From: Gracilibacillus salitolerans
GTDB lineage: Bacteria > Bacillota > Bacilli > Bacillales > Amphibacillaceae
Direction of reading: 5' to 3'
DNA length: 64,000 nucleotides
Assembly (NCBI RefSeq): GCF_009650095.1
Contig: NZ_CP045915.1
Coordinates: 1,364,001-1,428,000 of the forward strand
Below the pieces are notes generated by a model. That model was not told the origin of the DNA. It saw only the letters and a list, made by a program, of their open reading frames with translations, and searched no databases. The translations under genes and the position numbers were made by a program. Positions 42,431-51,665 of the stretch are shown here, one piece after another. Numbering within the stretch: position 1 is the first letter of the stretch; each line of letters begins with the position of its first letter.

Positions 42431-44710
42431 CTATTCTAACTTCATTTTTTTTCGATAATTCCCCGGTGTCATTCCTACATTCTTCCGGAAAGATCTAATG
42501 AAATTTTGGGAATTATTATATTGCAGTTTGTTAGCGATATCTTTAACAGGTATTTTCGTGGTTTCTAACCAATTTTTGGCCATTTCAATGCGATATTGTG
42601 CTACATATTCACTGAATGACATTTTAGTCTCACGTCGAAATAAGTTACTTAAATAGCTTGCATTATAATGTAGGCGATCTGCTACTTTTTCCAGTGTCAA
42701 ATCTTGATCGAATTCCTCGTGGATAATATGAATAACCTGCTCTGACAATGAATGATAATGTTGGTCTGAGCGGTTTTTGATATGATCCATTATCGGATAA
42801 ATCATAACTTGCTTAAACCAACTCTCTATGTCCTCTCTGATTCGGAAACGTTGGAGATAATTAATTAACGTCTGTTTTTCATCAATCATATCAATTTCGA
42901 TGGCTAACATTTCTGTGAATTCTAATAGATTATTGATAAATCGAAGGATAGAGATTTCATACTGTGTATACGTTAATTGTTTATTAAATATATTATCTAG
43001 CAGCTCCGTTAATTTTTGTTCCACACGCTCCTGATGATAAGTTTTTATGGCGTCAAAAAGATCATGCTCAACTTGCTTCGGATAAAAAGTTTTGAATGAA
43101 TGCTGTCCTTCTAGCGAATCAAACCAAATCACTTGCCCTTTGCCTAATACAATGGTTTGTCGCAATGCCGCTTCACTTTTTTGTAAGGCTTCATTTGTTT
43201 CTATTAGATGGAAGTATCGATTACTTATTCCGATGCTAACAGATATTTTTAAAACTTGGGCGATCGTTTCTTGTATCGTTTGAGTTAAGCTATCGAAGTA
43301 ATTTTTATATTCCTGCTTGTTACCTTCTCCCATTAATACAGTTACTTGTTTATCCTCTAACACAATAGGTGTAAATCGCCTATCTTCACTTATTAACTCA
43401 TTAATAATCGTGTTAATCGAAAAGAGGATAACATCATTATCGTTTTCAGTAAATCTCGTACCTTCTAACGAATCAATTTTAATCAACATCACAGAATACC
43501 ATCGTCCACTATTTATTTCTGTAGGTAGCTTTTCATTTATTTCATTTTCCGTAACATTACCTAAGAGCAATTTATTTATGAAAAAATGATGCAACTGGTC
43601 CTTTTGCGATTGAACCCGTTCCTCCAATGTTTGATTTTTATCCAGAATAGTATGAATCTGTTTCGTAATTTCCCCGATTTCATCACGAGATTTATTGTTA
43701 TCAGCTTCATGAGGCAATTTCATGATTTGGATAATTTGCTGAATAGGTTTATATAGTTTTCCAGAACCGATAATGGCAACGATAATAAGCCCTAATACAA
43801 TAACAAGGCATATAATAAAGGTAAACCAGCCTATTGCATAGGAAGATTCTTTGAGATCATTCAATCGGATAAGATTAATATAAGTCCATCCGTTATAATT
43901 TGAGACGCGATAGGTGACAGTATATTTCTCATTATCATAGTCTATGTGCAGTTGGTTTTGGATTTGATTACTTTCTTGGATTGCATCGATAACAGGATGA
44001 TTCTCTAATGAATGGCTATTCTGATTCACTTCGCTATTAAAAATCACTTGCTTGTTTTCATTCAAAACGATAGTTGATCCATTATTTTCCTCCATTAAGA
44101 TCCGCTCTTGCAAGTCACAAATAGGAATAATGGCAGCGGTAAAGCCCTTATTATTGACAGAGCTTAGTGGCAACTTTTTCACCATGGTAAGATAACGCTT
44201 ACAATAATTGGCATGTTCATCAATAAAAGTATCTTCAGCTTCTTGAACTAACCAGGCAGATTGATTGGTAAGCTCACTATAATTTTCTATAATTTCTTTA
44301 TCTTGATTTGTTAATCTTTTTAACCCTCTATTCCTGATTAACCACATTTGTTCCTTGTTTATGTATGTAATATCAATTACTCCTGAATCAAAACGTTGCA
44401 GGTAGTTCAGTTCTTTTTTTAAACTTCTATAGAGGGGAAATTGTTTCGGTTCCATAGGTTCTTCTAGAAGCTGATTGGCGAGGGGAGACATGGCAAAATT
44501 CGTTAGTGACTGGTCCACTTGTTTCAATACCTGTTCAATCGTCATCTGAGTTTGATAAACATTATATTCTTTCTCTTTTTCTACTTTGGTTTGAATGCTG
44601 TCAGATGAAATAAGAAAAGAGAATATTCCCACCAATGAGACCGGGATGATTCCGAGCAATAAAACGAAAGATAATAGTTTTATATAAAATTGTTGTCTTT
44701 TCTTAAACAA
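42431..44710 (-). CDS. Membrane-anchored AraC-family regulator with extracellular sensor
   Basis: A 759-residue one-piece sensor-regulator of the type found beside Bacillus polysaccharide-uptake genes (YesS/YtdP-like). Two hydrophobic helices (about 11-33 and 292-316) flank an extracellular region of about 255 residues. A short HAMP-like stretch, a central domain (about 400-530, with SVSIGISNRY) and a C-terminal AraC double helix-turn-helix (about 655-755: LHYNASYLSNLFRRE, IANKLQYNNSQNFIRSFRK) follow. The start is TTG behind GGAGGTG. It lies downstream of an LplA-like binding lipoprotein gene on the same strand, the probable target. The ligand is a carbohydrate by analogy only. Confidence 0.92.
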   Translation of the reverse strand: MFKKRQQFYIKLLSFVLLLGIIPVSLVGIFSFLISSDSIQTKVEKEKEYNVYQTQMTIEQVLKQVDQSLTNFAMSPLANQLLEEPMEPKQFPLYRSLKKELNYLQRFDSGVIDITYINKEQMWLIRNRGLKRLTNQDKEIIENYSELTNQSAWLVQEAEDTFIDEHANYCKRYLTMVKKLPLSSVNNKGFTAAIIPICDLQERILMEENNGSTIVLNENKQVIFNSEVNQNSHSLENHPVIDAIQESNQIQNQLHIDYDNEKYTVTYRVSNYNGWTYINLIRLNDLKESSYAIGWFTFIICLVIVLGLIIVAIIGSGKLYKPIQQIIQIMKLPHEADNNKSRDEIGEITKQIHTILDKNQTLEERVQSQKDQLHHFFINKLLLGNVTENEINEKLPTEINSGRWYSVMLIKIDSLEGTRFTENDNDVILFSINTIINELISEDRRFTPIVLEDKQVTVLMGEGNKQEYKNYFDSLTQTIQETIAQVLKISVSIGISNRYFHLIETNEALQKSEAALRQTIVLGKGQVIWFDSLEGQHSFKTFYPKQVEHDLFDAIKTYHQERVEQKLTELLDNIFNKQLTYTQYEISILRFINNLLEFTEMLAIEIDMIDEKQTLINYLQRFRIREDIESWFKQVMIYPIMDHIKNRSDQHYHSLSEQVIHIIHEEFDQDLTLEKVADRLHYNASYLSNLFRRETKMSFSEYVAQYRIEMAKNWLETTKIPVKDIANKLQYNNSQNFIRSFRKNVGMTPGNYRKKMKLE

Positions 44711-44844
44711 ATCATCCCACCTCCAACTTCTTTTTCTCTAGCTTTATCACGTTGCTAATCGTCCGTAAACCCCCCCACTTGAGGGAAGTCTCACTTTATA
44801 AATTTTATCATAGCCTTCGGATATTTCCTATTAGATAAATGGAA

Positions 44845-44871
44845 AAATAGCTGTTAATATAACAGCTATTT
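44845..44871 (-). terminator. Terminator of the LplA-like lipoprotein gene
   Basis: A perfect 11-bp stem (AAATAGCTGTT / AACAGCTATTT) with a 5-base loop, followed on the minus strand by TTTCC. It separates the lipoprotein gene from the AraC-type gene. Confidence 0.75.
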
Positions 44872-44893
44872 CTCCGGCTAACCAAATATTGAG

Positions 44894-46399
44894 TTATCTT
44901 GAAGCATTAAATTCTTCGATGACATCATCACCACCAGCTGCTTTCCACTTTTCGATTGCTTCATCAAAACCTTGTTCATCAATTTGCCCAATAATATAAT
45001 TAAATGTTGCGTCGATAATAATGGTATCTAATTCCTCACTTTGTAAATCATATGTTTCGGAATCTAAAGTAACAGTAGGGTTTTCAATTAAATAATTTTC
45101 GTTATCCTTAAACAATTCTTCTGCTTTTTCGCGTGCTTCTAAAGGAAATGCACCTTCATAACGTCCATTTGTTTCTGGTTCACCTATCTCGAATGTTTGA
45201 TATGGAATAACTTCACGGTCCAATTTACCGCTATCTTCAATCGTAACTGCTTTACCATCTTCTATGGTGTAATGCTCGTCTTCGATTCCCCAGAATACGG
45301 TGTTCGCAACCTCTGGTTCCATCATCTTATCAAAGAATGACAGGATTACTTTTAATTCTTCCTCCGTTTCTACCGTAGATTTTGGAAAGAAATAAGGATG
45401 ATTGTATCCTGGAATACCCCAAATTTGATATTCACCATGCGGGCCTTTTATTTGATTGTGTACGTCTAGTTCCATATCTGGATTCAATGCAATTCCGTCA
45501 CTGTAAAGCTGGCCCACATCACACATACATCCAATATAAGCACCAGCTTTTCCAGATTTAATCATGTCCTGTTGGTCAGGCTTACTCGTAACAGGAAAAT
45601 CTTGATTGATGTAGCCATTTTCGTGGAGATCTCTCATGAAATTGAGCGTTTCTTTATATTCAGGAAACATAAATGCAGGTTGTAATTGTCCGTCTTGTTC
45701 TCCCCATTCATTTGGTGCGTTAAACCAGGATGCGATCGTATTAAAGGAGCCGTACGCTAAATCTCCTCTATCAGCTAACCCGATTGTGTCGTCTACACCA
45801 TTTCCATCTGGGTCATTTTCGGTAAATTGCTTCATCATTTCGAAAAATTCTTCTGTTGTTTGAGGTGTATCCAAGCCAAGGTTGTCTGCCCAATCTTTCC
45901 GATAAATAATTCCTTGTCTCGATAATGGACGTCCTTGATAAAGCGAATATAACTTTCCATCCACCCGCATGTTATCTAATATTTCGTCCTTTAAATGTTG
46001 TAAATTATCATACTCTTCTAAATAAGGTTCGATTTCCCAAAATTGACCATCATTAATTGCTTCCTTAAAGTTACCTTCTATTGGTATGTTGGCAACTTCT
46101 GGCATACTACCTGTTGCAAATGCTGTATTCATACGATCCTGATAATTGTTTGCGGGTACATATTGCAAATCCAATTGTACACCGGTTAATTCTTCGATTT
46201 TTTCCTCCAGCATCGGATCAGGTGTTTCAGCTGAGTGCAGAGGAGCCAATATAGATATTTCATTTAAATCAGGGTCCTCATTACCTTCTTCACTACCAGA
46301 TTCACTTTGATCATCTGAAGCGCTTTCATTATTACTACAAGCAAACAAAATGATTCCAAAAAACATAAACAAACATAAGATAGTTAATTTCTTTTTCAT
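44894..46399 (-). CDS. LplA-like extracellular solute-binding lipoprotein
   Basis: A 501-residue family 1 solute-binding protein of the long LplA/YtcQ type that delivers oligosaccharides to an ABC permease pair. The signal peptide ends in the lipobox LFAC, then an acidic linker (about 22-45). ISILAPLHSAETPDPM begins the mature domain, and NDPDGNGVDDTIGLA is the calcium-binding-like loop common in this subfamily. The open frame extends upstream to 46564 with a hydrophobic but ribosome-site-less extension; ATG 46399 behind AAAGGGGTGA is chosen. No permease genes adjoin it, so its partners must be encoded elsewhere. The AraC-type regulator follows. Confidence 0.92.
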   Translation of the reverse strand: MKKKLTILCLFMFFGIILFACSNNESASDDQSESGSEEGNEDPDLNEISILAPLHSAETPDPMLEEKIEELTGVQLDLQYVPANNYQDRMNTAFATGSMPEVANIPIEGNFKEAINDGQFWEIEPYLEEYDNLQHLKDEILDNMRVDGKLYSLYQGRPLSRQGIIYRKDWADNLGLDTPQTTEEFFEMMKQFTENDPDGNGVDDTIGLADRGDLAYGSFNTIASWFNAPNEWGEQDGQLQPAFMFPEYKETLNFMRDLHENGYINQDFPVTSKPDQQDMIKSGKAGAYIGCMCDVGQLYSDGIALNPDMELDVHNQIKGPHGEYQIWGIPGYNHPYFFPKSTVETEEELKVILSFFDKMMEPEVANTVFWGIEDEHYTIEDGKAVTIEDSGKLDREVIPYQTFEIGEPETNGRYEGAFPLEAREKAEELFKDNENYLIENPTVTLDSETYDLQSEELDTIIIDATFNYIIGQIDEQGFDEAIEKWKAAGGDDVIEEFNASR

Positions 46400-46664
46400 T
46401 TGTATTTCTTCACCCCTTTTTAGTGTTGTCTCTAGTTTACGATGACTCATTAAATTTCGTATATAATCATATTTTTGTTTTAACGTTTTAAACCTAACAA
46501 AAATAAGAAGAAAATAAGGCAATACTAATATAATGATTATTTCTAATATAATGATTTTTTTCAACTAGTTTTACTCATACACTGCAGTCTCATGATATAT
46601 AATAGTGTATCTTACATAATAATAGTAGTGGTAAAACAGTTGAATATCAGAAGAAAGGATGTAG

Positions 46665-46901
46665 ATGATGACATTGCATGAAGCTATTCTAAAATGTTTT
46701 TTGGACAAACAAAGACCAATGACTATTCAAGAAGTAGAAATATATATAAGTCAACAGCATAAACAAAGATGGAAAGATATTGGAACAACTATGGCGGATA
46801 TGGTGCCAATTAATTATGGTGGAAATGCTACTTCAACTGTTCCAGGTGAATACAGAAGATTAAAGCGGTTGACGAGAGGAACATACACTTTAATTGAATA
46901 A
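46665..46901 (+). CDS. Small winged-helix-like hypothetical protein
   Basis: A 78-residue protein that I cannot assign to a family. The first half (LHEAILKCFLDKQRPMTIQ and VEIYISQQH) reads like a winged helix-turn-helix and the C-terminal part (YRRLKRLTRGTYTL) like its wing, similar to HARE-HTH-type domains. AGAAAGGATG precedes two adjacent ATG codons (46665, 46668), either of which could start translation. It stands alone between divergent and co-directional neighbours. DNA binding is a guess. Confidence 0.7.
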   Translation: MMTLHEAILKCFLDKQRPMTIQEVEIYISQQHKQRWKDIGTTMADMVPINYGGNATSTVPGEYRRLKRLTRGTYTLIE

Positions 46902-46980
46902 CCAGAAAGGGTTCCGTTAATATTTCCCCAGTTTACCGAATAGAATAAACCATCATTGCATAAAAAAGGGGATGTATTAT

Positions 46981-47754
46981 TTGAAATCCAATTATTTGAA
47001 AAGTGCTGTGTTTGAACATCAATTTTGGCTGCAGGTGCTCGGAGATCATGCTCGATTTATTAACGATTCCCTTTATCCATCAGAAATAGATGATATTGAA
47101 AAGGCCAAAATGTTTCGCTCGCAGTATGATCAATTGCTTGCACAATCAAGCGCCATTGATACGTCCAATGCCATATCGTTCTCTATTATGGTTGAAGACC
47201 TAACCAAGCAATTCAGAGAGTTTAAGTTTTCCATTATCGAACGGCATTTGACAGGACAAATGGGTATTCATCTGACACCTACATTTCTTAATCACATGGT
47301 CAATGAATTGGAAGAATATTTGTTGATTTTAAGTTATCTGAAGCAAGGAGAGGTACCGCCTATCTTTCACGAATTACATCATCATCTTCTCTGGTTGTTG
47401 GATGCATCAGGTCATGCTGGCGCGATTAATGATGAGATGGATGGTGTGGAACAAAGGCTAAAAGAAAAGAGTCATGCTTTTACGGAGCATTTTAATCAAT
47501 TCTATATAAAAGCGGTTGAACTGACCGGTTATTTACGCTCCAATGTTAATGCATTCCCAGCATTAAAAAGGTTCAATAATAACGTAGAAGTAGAAATCGG
47601 ATTATTTAAAACATTTTTGCACGAATTGGAAGAGATGGAGCTAAGTGCAGAAGTATTAAGTACATTTACCGCCTCCATGGCTGACCATATGGCTCGTGAG
47701 GAACAATATTACTTAACGAAAGTGGCACAATCCAAGCATGCTACCGGAAATTGA
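46981..47754 (+). CDS. DUF2935 family protein
   Basis: A 257-residue soluble helical protein of the DUF2935 family. Two homologous four-helix halves are visible, the first beginning AVFEHQFWLQVLGDHARF and the second containing HHHLLWLLDASGHAGAIND and later AREEQYYLTK. The His/Glu pattern in each half suggests a ferritin-like metal site, but no activity is established. ATG 46972 directly abuts AAAAAAGGGG; TTG 46981 at 9 bases is chosen. Sequences of this family are common in Bacillus and Clostridium. Monocistronic. Confidence 0.85.
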   Translation: MKSNYLKSAVFEHQFWLQVLGDHARFINDSLYPSEIDDIEKAKMFRSQYDQLLAQSSAIDTSNAISFSIMVEDLTKQFREFKFSIIERHLTGQMGIHLTPTFLNHMVNELEEYLLILSYLKQGEVPPIFHELHHHLLWLLDASGHAGAINDEMDGVEQRLKEKSHAFTEHFNQFYIKAVELTGYLRSNVNAFPALKRFNNNVEVEIGLFKTFLHELEEMELSAEVLSTFTASMADHMAREEQYYLTKVAQSKHATGN

Positions 47755-48161
47755 GAGATGACAGTTGATGAATCAGCAACTACACAGAGGAAGTTGGTAA
47801 TAAAACGATGTCTATGATACACATAATTGGAGTTTCAAATTCAGAGGACTTTAATGTTGGACCAAAAGTTAAGGTAAATGTAATTAGTAATAACGATGAA
47901 GATGCTTGGGATGTAAACTTATTAAAATTCGAAGTAGAAGTAGTTAAATAGATTTTGTTCTTTAATTAACAGGAACAAGAATTCAGCCAGACGATCATTC
48001 TATTGGTCGTCTTTTTTTTGCACAAAAATCAATTGGGGACTTGGAATATTATGTTAGTATTGAGTACAGAGATATGCCACTCTTTTTCTGTGAAATGTGC
48101 AGCGATTATTGAACAAGATGAAGAAACATGAAGAAACAAAAAATACAAAGGAGGATTATAC
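47755..48161. other. Intergenic region with doubtful small reading frame and terminator
   Basis: A frame at 47808-47951 encodes 47 residues (MSMIHIIGVSNSEDFNVGP at its start, acidic, ending EVEVVK). Its nearest ribosome site (AGAGGAAG) is about 15 bases away. It reads like the C-terminal piece of a beta-sandwich protein or a small protein. A terminator follows at 47989-48019. Nothing else is recognised. Confidence 0.35.
47989..48019 (+). terminator. Terminator
   Basis: The stem AGACGATC / GGTCGTCT with a short loop is followed by eight T residues. It would end transcripts reading through from the DUF2935 gene or the small frame at 47808. Confidence 0.85.
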
Positions 48162-48476
48162 ATGATTGGTTGGCTTAATGTTGGTAGTCTAGTGCTTGGA
48201 CTAATTGCATGGATACTTCCTGTTGTTAATCTCATGAGGTTTACAAAGCATGAGCATAATAATTGGATCATGCTTTCAATAATGAGTTTGATTGCTTGTG
48301 CTATTTCACTATTTTTCCAGATTTTCAATAGCTATAATCGTGTAAAGAGTGAGGATTGGTCTGCTCTTATGGACATAATGGGTGCTAAGGTGTTTGTATC
48401 AGCAGTTCTTCTCATCATTACCATCATATTAAATGTAATTACTCTGATTGTATATCGTGGCAGAACATCAAAGTAG
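48162..48476 (+). CDS. Small membrane protein, three to four helices
   Basis: A 104-residue integral membrane protein with hydrophobic segments at about 5-25, 35-55 and 74-98. The pattern LNVGSLVLGLIAWILPVVNL and SEDWSALMDI resembles a conserved Bacillus membrane family that is sometimes labelled cytochrome c oxidase subunit 4 without support. AAAGGAGG precedes ATG at good spacing. It stands alone. I cannot assign a function. Confidence 0.8.
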   Translation: MIGWLNVGSLVLGLIAWILPVVNLMRFTKHEHNNWIMLSIMSLIACAISLFFQIFNSYNRVKSEDWSALMDIMGAKVFVSAVLLIITIILNVITLIVYRGRTSK

Positions 48477-48604
48477 GATGCCAAATAGTATAATATAAGA
48501 TTAAAGATTATATTTTGTTTGATTAAAGAAAGATGCATTTATAAAAACTTTATAAAGATACAACCTCTTAGATTAATTCTTGCTACAAGGAGGCTAAGGA
48601 AAAT

Positions 48605-49186
48605 ATGTTTGATGAATTAGTAGGCGAAAAAGTTCGTATTGTTCCAATGGAAAGTCATCATATACAAGGTTTATATGATATTGCGAATGAAGAAAGGATA
48701 TGGAATCATTTACCTAGGAACATACAAACAATAACTGATATGATGTCCTTCGTTGAAGAGGCATTAGAAGGTAAAGAAAGTGGAAGAGAATTTCCATTTG
48801 TTGTTTTACGTCGTGATAACGAAAAAATTATTGGTTCTACACGCTTTCTTGATATTTCAAATACAAATAAAAGTTTGGAAATCGGATGGACTTGGTACAC
48901 TCCATCTGTTTGGGGAACACATACTAATACAGAATGTAAATACTTGTTATTAAAATATTGCTTTGAGACATTGAAACTTATACGAGTTCAATTTAAAACC
49001 GATGAACAAAATGTTAGGTCACAAAAAGCAATAGAAAAAATAGGTGCAGTGAAAGAAGGAATATTAAGAAATCAAATGATTCGAAAGAATGGCACCTACC
49101 GTAATTCTATTTTTTATAGCATTATTGAACAGGAATGGGAAGCAGTGAAGAATAAATTAGATAATATTTTAAGAAATTCTCAATAA
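48605..49186 (+). CDS. GNAT N-acetyltransferase (RimJ/RimL type)
   Basis: A 193-residue acetyl-CoA-dependent acetyltransferase. The N-terminal GEKVRIVPMESHHIQGLYDI and the C-terminal QNVRSQKAIEKIGAVKEG are typical of the RimJ/RimL subfamily. The pyrophosphate-binding loop is atypical (WYTPSVWGTHTNTECKYLLL), with Thr-His in place of the usual Arg-Gly-x-Gly, which is seen in some members. AAGGAGGCTAAGG precedes ATG. It is a single gene, and its substrate (ribosomal protein terminus, antibiotic or other amine) is unknown. Confidence 0.9.
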   Translation: MFDELVGEKVRIVPMESHHIQGLYDIANEERIWNHLPRNIQTITDMMSFVEEALEGKESGREFPFVVLRRDNEKIIGSTRFLDISNTNKSLEIGWTWYTPSVWGTHTNTECKYLLLKYCFETLKLIRVQFKTDEQNVRSQKAIEKIGAVKEGILRNQMIRKNGTYRNSIFYSIIEQEWEAVKNKLDNILRNSQ

Positions 49187-49374
49187 AAGGATCTAGTTTA
49201 AGGTAATTTTCTAATATTCTGTAAAATATTACACTTAACGAGTAGCTTTAATACAATAGTGAGATCGTCAGCACAACAGTCTTTTTTTAACTTGCGAGGT
49301 AGGTTAGCATATCAAGTATAATCAATAAGATTATAAAGGGATTTATAAGTAAAAAAGCGGAATGGAGGATGGTT

Positions 49375-49923
49375 ATGGTTTATATTGCTCTTCTTAGAGG
49401 GATTAATGTGGGTGGAAATAATAAAATTGACATGAAGCTGCTTAAACAAACGTTTGAACAAGTCGGGATGAAAGATGTGTTGACATACATCAATACAGGG
49501 AATATTATTTTTTCATACAATGGTCTGTCAAAAACTGAACTATCACGTCTATTGGAAGAAGCGATACATAATGATTTCGGATTACAAATTAAAGTAGTAG
49601 TTCGAAGTATCGATGATGTCAGAGAAATCATTAACGTAATTCCAGACACATGGAAAAATGATAAAGACATGAAAAGCGATGTCATGTTTTTATGGGATGA
49701 AATTGATGATGAATCTGCACTTGGAAATTTGGTCATTAAACCAAATATCGACAAGGTAAAATATGCCCCTGGTGCGATCCTATGGTCGGTTGACAAGAAA
49801 AATCTAACCAAAAGCGGTATGTCGAGGATCGTTGGATCAAAAATATACAAACAAGTTACGGTAAGAAATGTCAACACCGTTCGTAAGATATATGAACTAA
49901 TGCAAGCTCAAACCAATTCATAA
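49375..49923 (+). CDS. DUF1697 family protein
   Basis: A 182-residue cytoplasmic protein with the unmistakable DUF1697 opening YIALLRGINVGGNNKIDM and the internal YINTGNIIFSY. The family has a ferredoxin-like repeated fold and no proven activity. ATG 49369 directly abuts the GGAGG site; ATG 49375 at 6 bases is chosen. It ends at a perfect hairpin terminator shared with the convergent GNAT gene. Confidence 0.9.
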   Translation: MVYIALLRGINVGGNNKIDMKLLKQTFEQVGMKDVLTYINTGNIIFSYNGLSKTELSRLLEEAIHNDFGLQIKVVVRSIDDVREIINVIPDTWKNDKDMKSDVMFLWDEIDDESALGNLVIKPNIDKVKYAPGAILWSVDKKNLTKSGMSRIVGSKIYKQVTVRNVNTVRKIYELMQAQTNS

Positions 49924-49986
49924 TTCGTGAATTATCGAAGGAAGAAAGGTTTAATAAGAAAAGTAATTTCACAAAAGGATGTGAAG

Positions 49987-50014
49987 AAAGCAGCTTGATC
50001 ATCAAGCTGCTTTT
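49987..50014. terminator. Bidirectional terminator between convergent genes
   Basis: The perfect palindrome AAAGCAGCTTGA / TCAAGCTGCTTT with a 3-base centre has A and T flanks and lies between the DUF1697 gene and the GNAT gene on the other strand. It touches the last bases of the latter. Confidence 0.9.
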
Positions 50015-50583
50015 CAACATTTAGCAGCAAATTCTTCTCTCAAAATCGAGTAAATCTTCACATCCCAATGCTTTCCTTTGCCATACACTGCTTTTCTCAA
50101 TACCCCCTCAAACATCATACCTGCTTTCTCCATCACTCTTGCTGAACCGATGTTTTCTACTAAACATTTTGCCTGAATCCGTTCTAAGTCCATATGGTTA
50201 AAACCAAATTTAATAACTTCTTTGGCAGCTTCCGTGACAATTCCTTTGCCCCAAAAGTCTTGAGAAATCACAAAGCCGATTTCTGCAATATGTTGATGTG
50301 TATCCCATGAGACAAAATCAATCGTACCTATCATCTTTTGCTTTTCCTTCAACTCGATTGCCCACGGAGCAAGGTAATTACATTCATATCTATTAAGGAT
50401 ATATTCGACAAACGCTAGTGTTTCATCTAAAGATTTGTGGGTTTCCCATGTTACATATTTGGATACTTCCTCGTTAGAGCCATAGGCATAGATATCATGA
50501 ACATCACCCAATGATACCTGTCGTAATAATAATCGCTCGGTTTCCAATAGGGGAAACTCACTGCATATATCTTCTACTTCCAT
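50014..50583 (-). CDS. GNAT N-acetyltransferase (RimJ type)
   Basis: A 189-residue acetyltransferase with LLETERLLLRQVSLGDVHDIY at the N-terminus, the acetyl-CoA loop FVISQDFWGKGIVTEAAKEV, and the family end VENIGSARVMEKAGMMFEG. The first in-frame ATG (50601) has no ribosome site, while ATG 50583 follows AAAGG at 10 bases. It lies 20 bp after the VOC gene on the same strand, so the two are likely co-transcribed, in an order upstream VOC then GNAT that is common in small resistance or modification modules. Confidence 0.9.
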   Translation of the reverse strand: MEVEDICSEFPLLETERLLLRQVSLGDVHDIYAYGSNEEVSKYVTWETHKSLDETLAFVEYILNRYECNYLAPWAIELKEKQKMIGTIDFVSWDTHQHIAEIGFVISQDFWGKGIVTEAAKEVIKFGFNHMDLERIQAKCLVENIGSARVMEKAGMMFEGVLRKAVYGKGKHWDVKIYSILREEFAAKC

Positions 50584-50603
50584 CGTTACACTACCTTTCA
50601 TCG

Positions 50604-50954
50604 CTATCGCTCACATACCATCATATGGTTGCCGTCAAGATCCTTAAAATTGAAAAAATGACCAAATTGAATATCCGAGAGTAATTCTACTCCTTTGCTT
50701 TCCATATACTGATAGGATTCTTCAATATTATCTGTATCAAAATGGAAGGCAGGTGTTTTCAGAATGGTTTCCTCTCGGTAGATTTTACTGTCCAATACCA
50801 CATTTAATCCGTCTAATTCGATAACATAAAGGTGTCCTCCGGGAAAGTCATCATGAGGTTCTTTGTCCAGTAAATCACAGTACCAGTCACGAGCTTTCTC
50901 AATATTCTTCACGGGAATAAATACAGCAGTAATTTTGTTGTTTAATGGATTCAT
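50604..50954 (-). CDS. VOC/glyoxalase-family protein
   Basis: A 116-residue vicinal-oxygen-chelate protein: ITAVFIPVKNIEKARDWYCDLL opens the first beta-alpha unit and GHFFNFKDLDGNHMMV closes the second, with a candidate metal-ligand Glu in LYVIELDG. These small proteins include glyoxalases, dioxygenases and fosfomycin or bleomycin resistance proteins, and the sequence does not allow a choice. AGAGGAG precedes ATG. It leads the two-gene unit with the GNAT gene. Confidence 0.9.
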   Translation of the reverse strand: MNPLNNKITAVFIPVKNIEKARDWYCDLLDKEPHDDFPGGHLYVIELDGLNVVLDSKIYREETILKTPAFHFDTDNIEESYQYMESKGVELLSDIQFGHFFNFKDLDGNHMMVCER

Positions 50955-51093
50955 AGATACAGCTCCTCTATTTTGTAAGCTTTGGTAATATAACCATATT
51001 ATGATGCAGGAAACTAGTCAATGCTAAATAATACTTTTTTAATACTGTTGTCAGTTAGTATGTTAAAATAGCATGCAAAAGGAGGCTATTCCA

Positions 51094-51573
51094 ATGAATT
51101 ACGGTACACTTAGTCAACATAATGGACGATACTCTCTAACATTTGAATGTGAATTCCCACTTTCTCCGGAAAAATTATTTGATACCCTAATTGATCCGGC
51201 TTTCTTTACCCAATGGTATCCATTCGCAACGGCAGAAATGGATGTAGAAGTCGGCGGTAAGCTGAAGTTTGATGATGGGGAAGGTTCTGTGTACGAAGGA
51301 GAAATCATCGAGTTAGAAGCACCAAACACTTTTGTTTTCAAAGAGATAGACGATTTGCTTGATATGCGGATAACGGAAAAAGAAAATGGCTGTCTTTTTA
51401 CATTTAAGCATTCCTTCGATGACGCCTCTATGGCGATGTACATGGCAGCAGGCTGGCATCGTTGTCTTGAAGTATTACAGCAACTTGTTTACGGTGAACC
51501 AGTAGAGTGGAAAGATAATGCCGAAGAGTTGCGTGTTTACTATAAAGAAGCCTTTGAAAAAGGTGAACAGTGA
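51094..51573 (+). CDS. SRPBCC/AHSA1-like ligand-binding protein
   Basis: A 159-residue START-like helix-grip protein. FECEFPLSPEKLFDTLIDPAFFTQWYP and VEVGGKLKFDDGEGSVYEGE are typical of the activator-of-Hsp90-like (AHSA1) subfamily, which binds hydrophobic ligands and is common in Bacillus as a stress or resistance protein. ATG 51073 precedes the AAAAGGAGG site and is ignored in favour of ATG 51094. It lies 80 bp before an ArsR-like regulator gene; SRPBCC and ArsR genes are often neighbours, but a terminator separates these two. Confidence 0.88.
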   Translation: MNYGTLSQHNGRYSLTFECEFPLSPEKLFDTLIDPAFFTQWYPFATAEMDVEVGGKLKFDDGEGSVYEGEIIELEAPNTFVFKEIDDLLDMRITEKENGCLFTFKHSFDDASMAMYMAAGWHRCLEVLQQLVYGEPVEWKDNAEELRVYYKEAFEKGEQ

Positions 51574-51601
51574 GCCCAAATTCAATTTGGTCTCTTTTTT
51601 T
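51572..51601 (+). terminator. Terminator of SRPBCC gene
   Basis: The stem GAGCCCAAAT / ATTTGGTCTC (one mismatch) is followed by seven T residues immediately after the stop codon. Confidence 0.85.
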
Positions 51602-51665
51602 ACTTGATTATTATCATAAGTGATATTAATATTAAAAGTAATAATAATGATAAAGGGTGATACAC

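Noticed and set aside
49380..49877. 165-residue minus-strand frame
   Set aside because: Antisense shadow of the DUF1697 gene, with no ribosome site or family signature.
51605..51660. TTATCAT/ATGATAA-rich inverted repeat before the ArsR-like gene
   Set aside because: The arms are imperfect and pure A/T, so symmetry could be chance; not reported as an operator.
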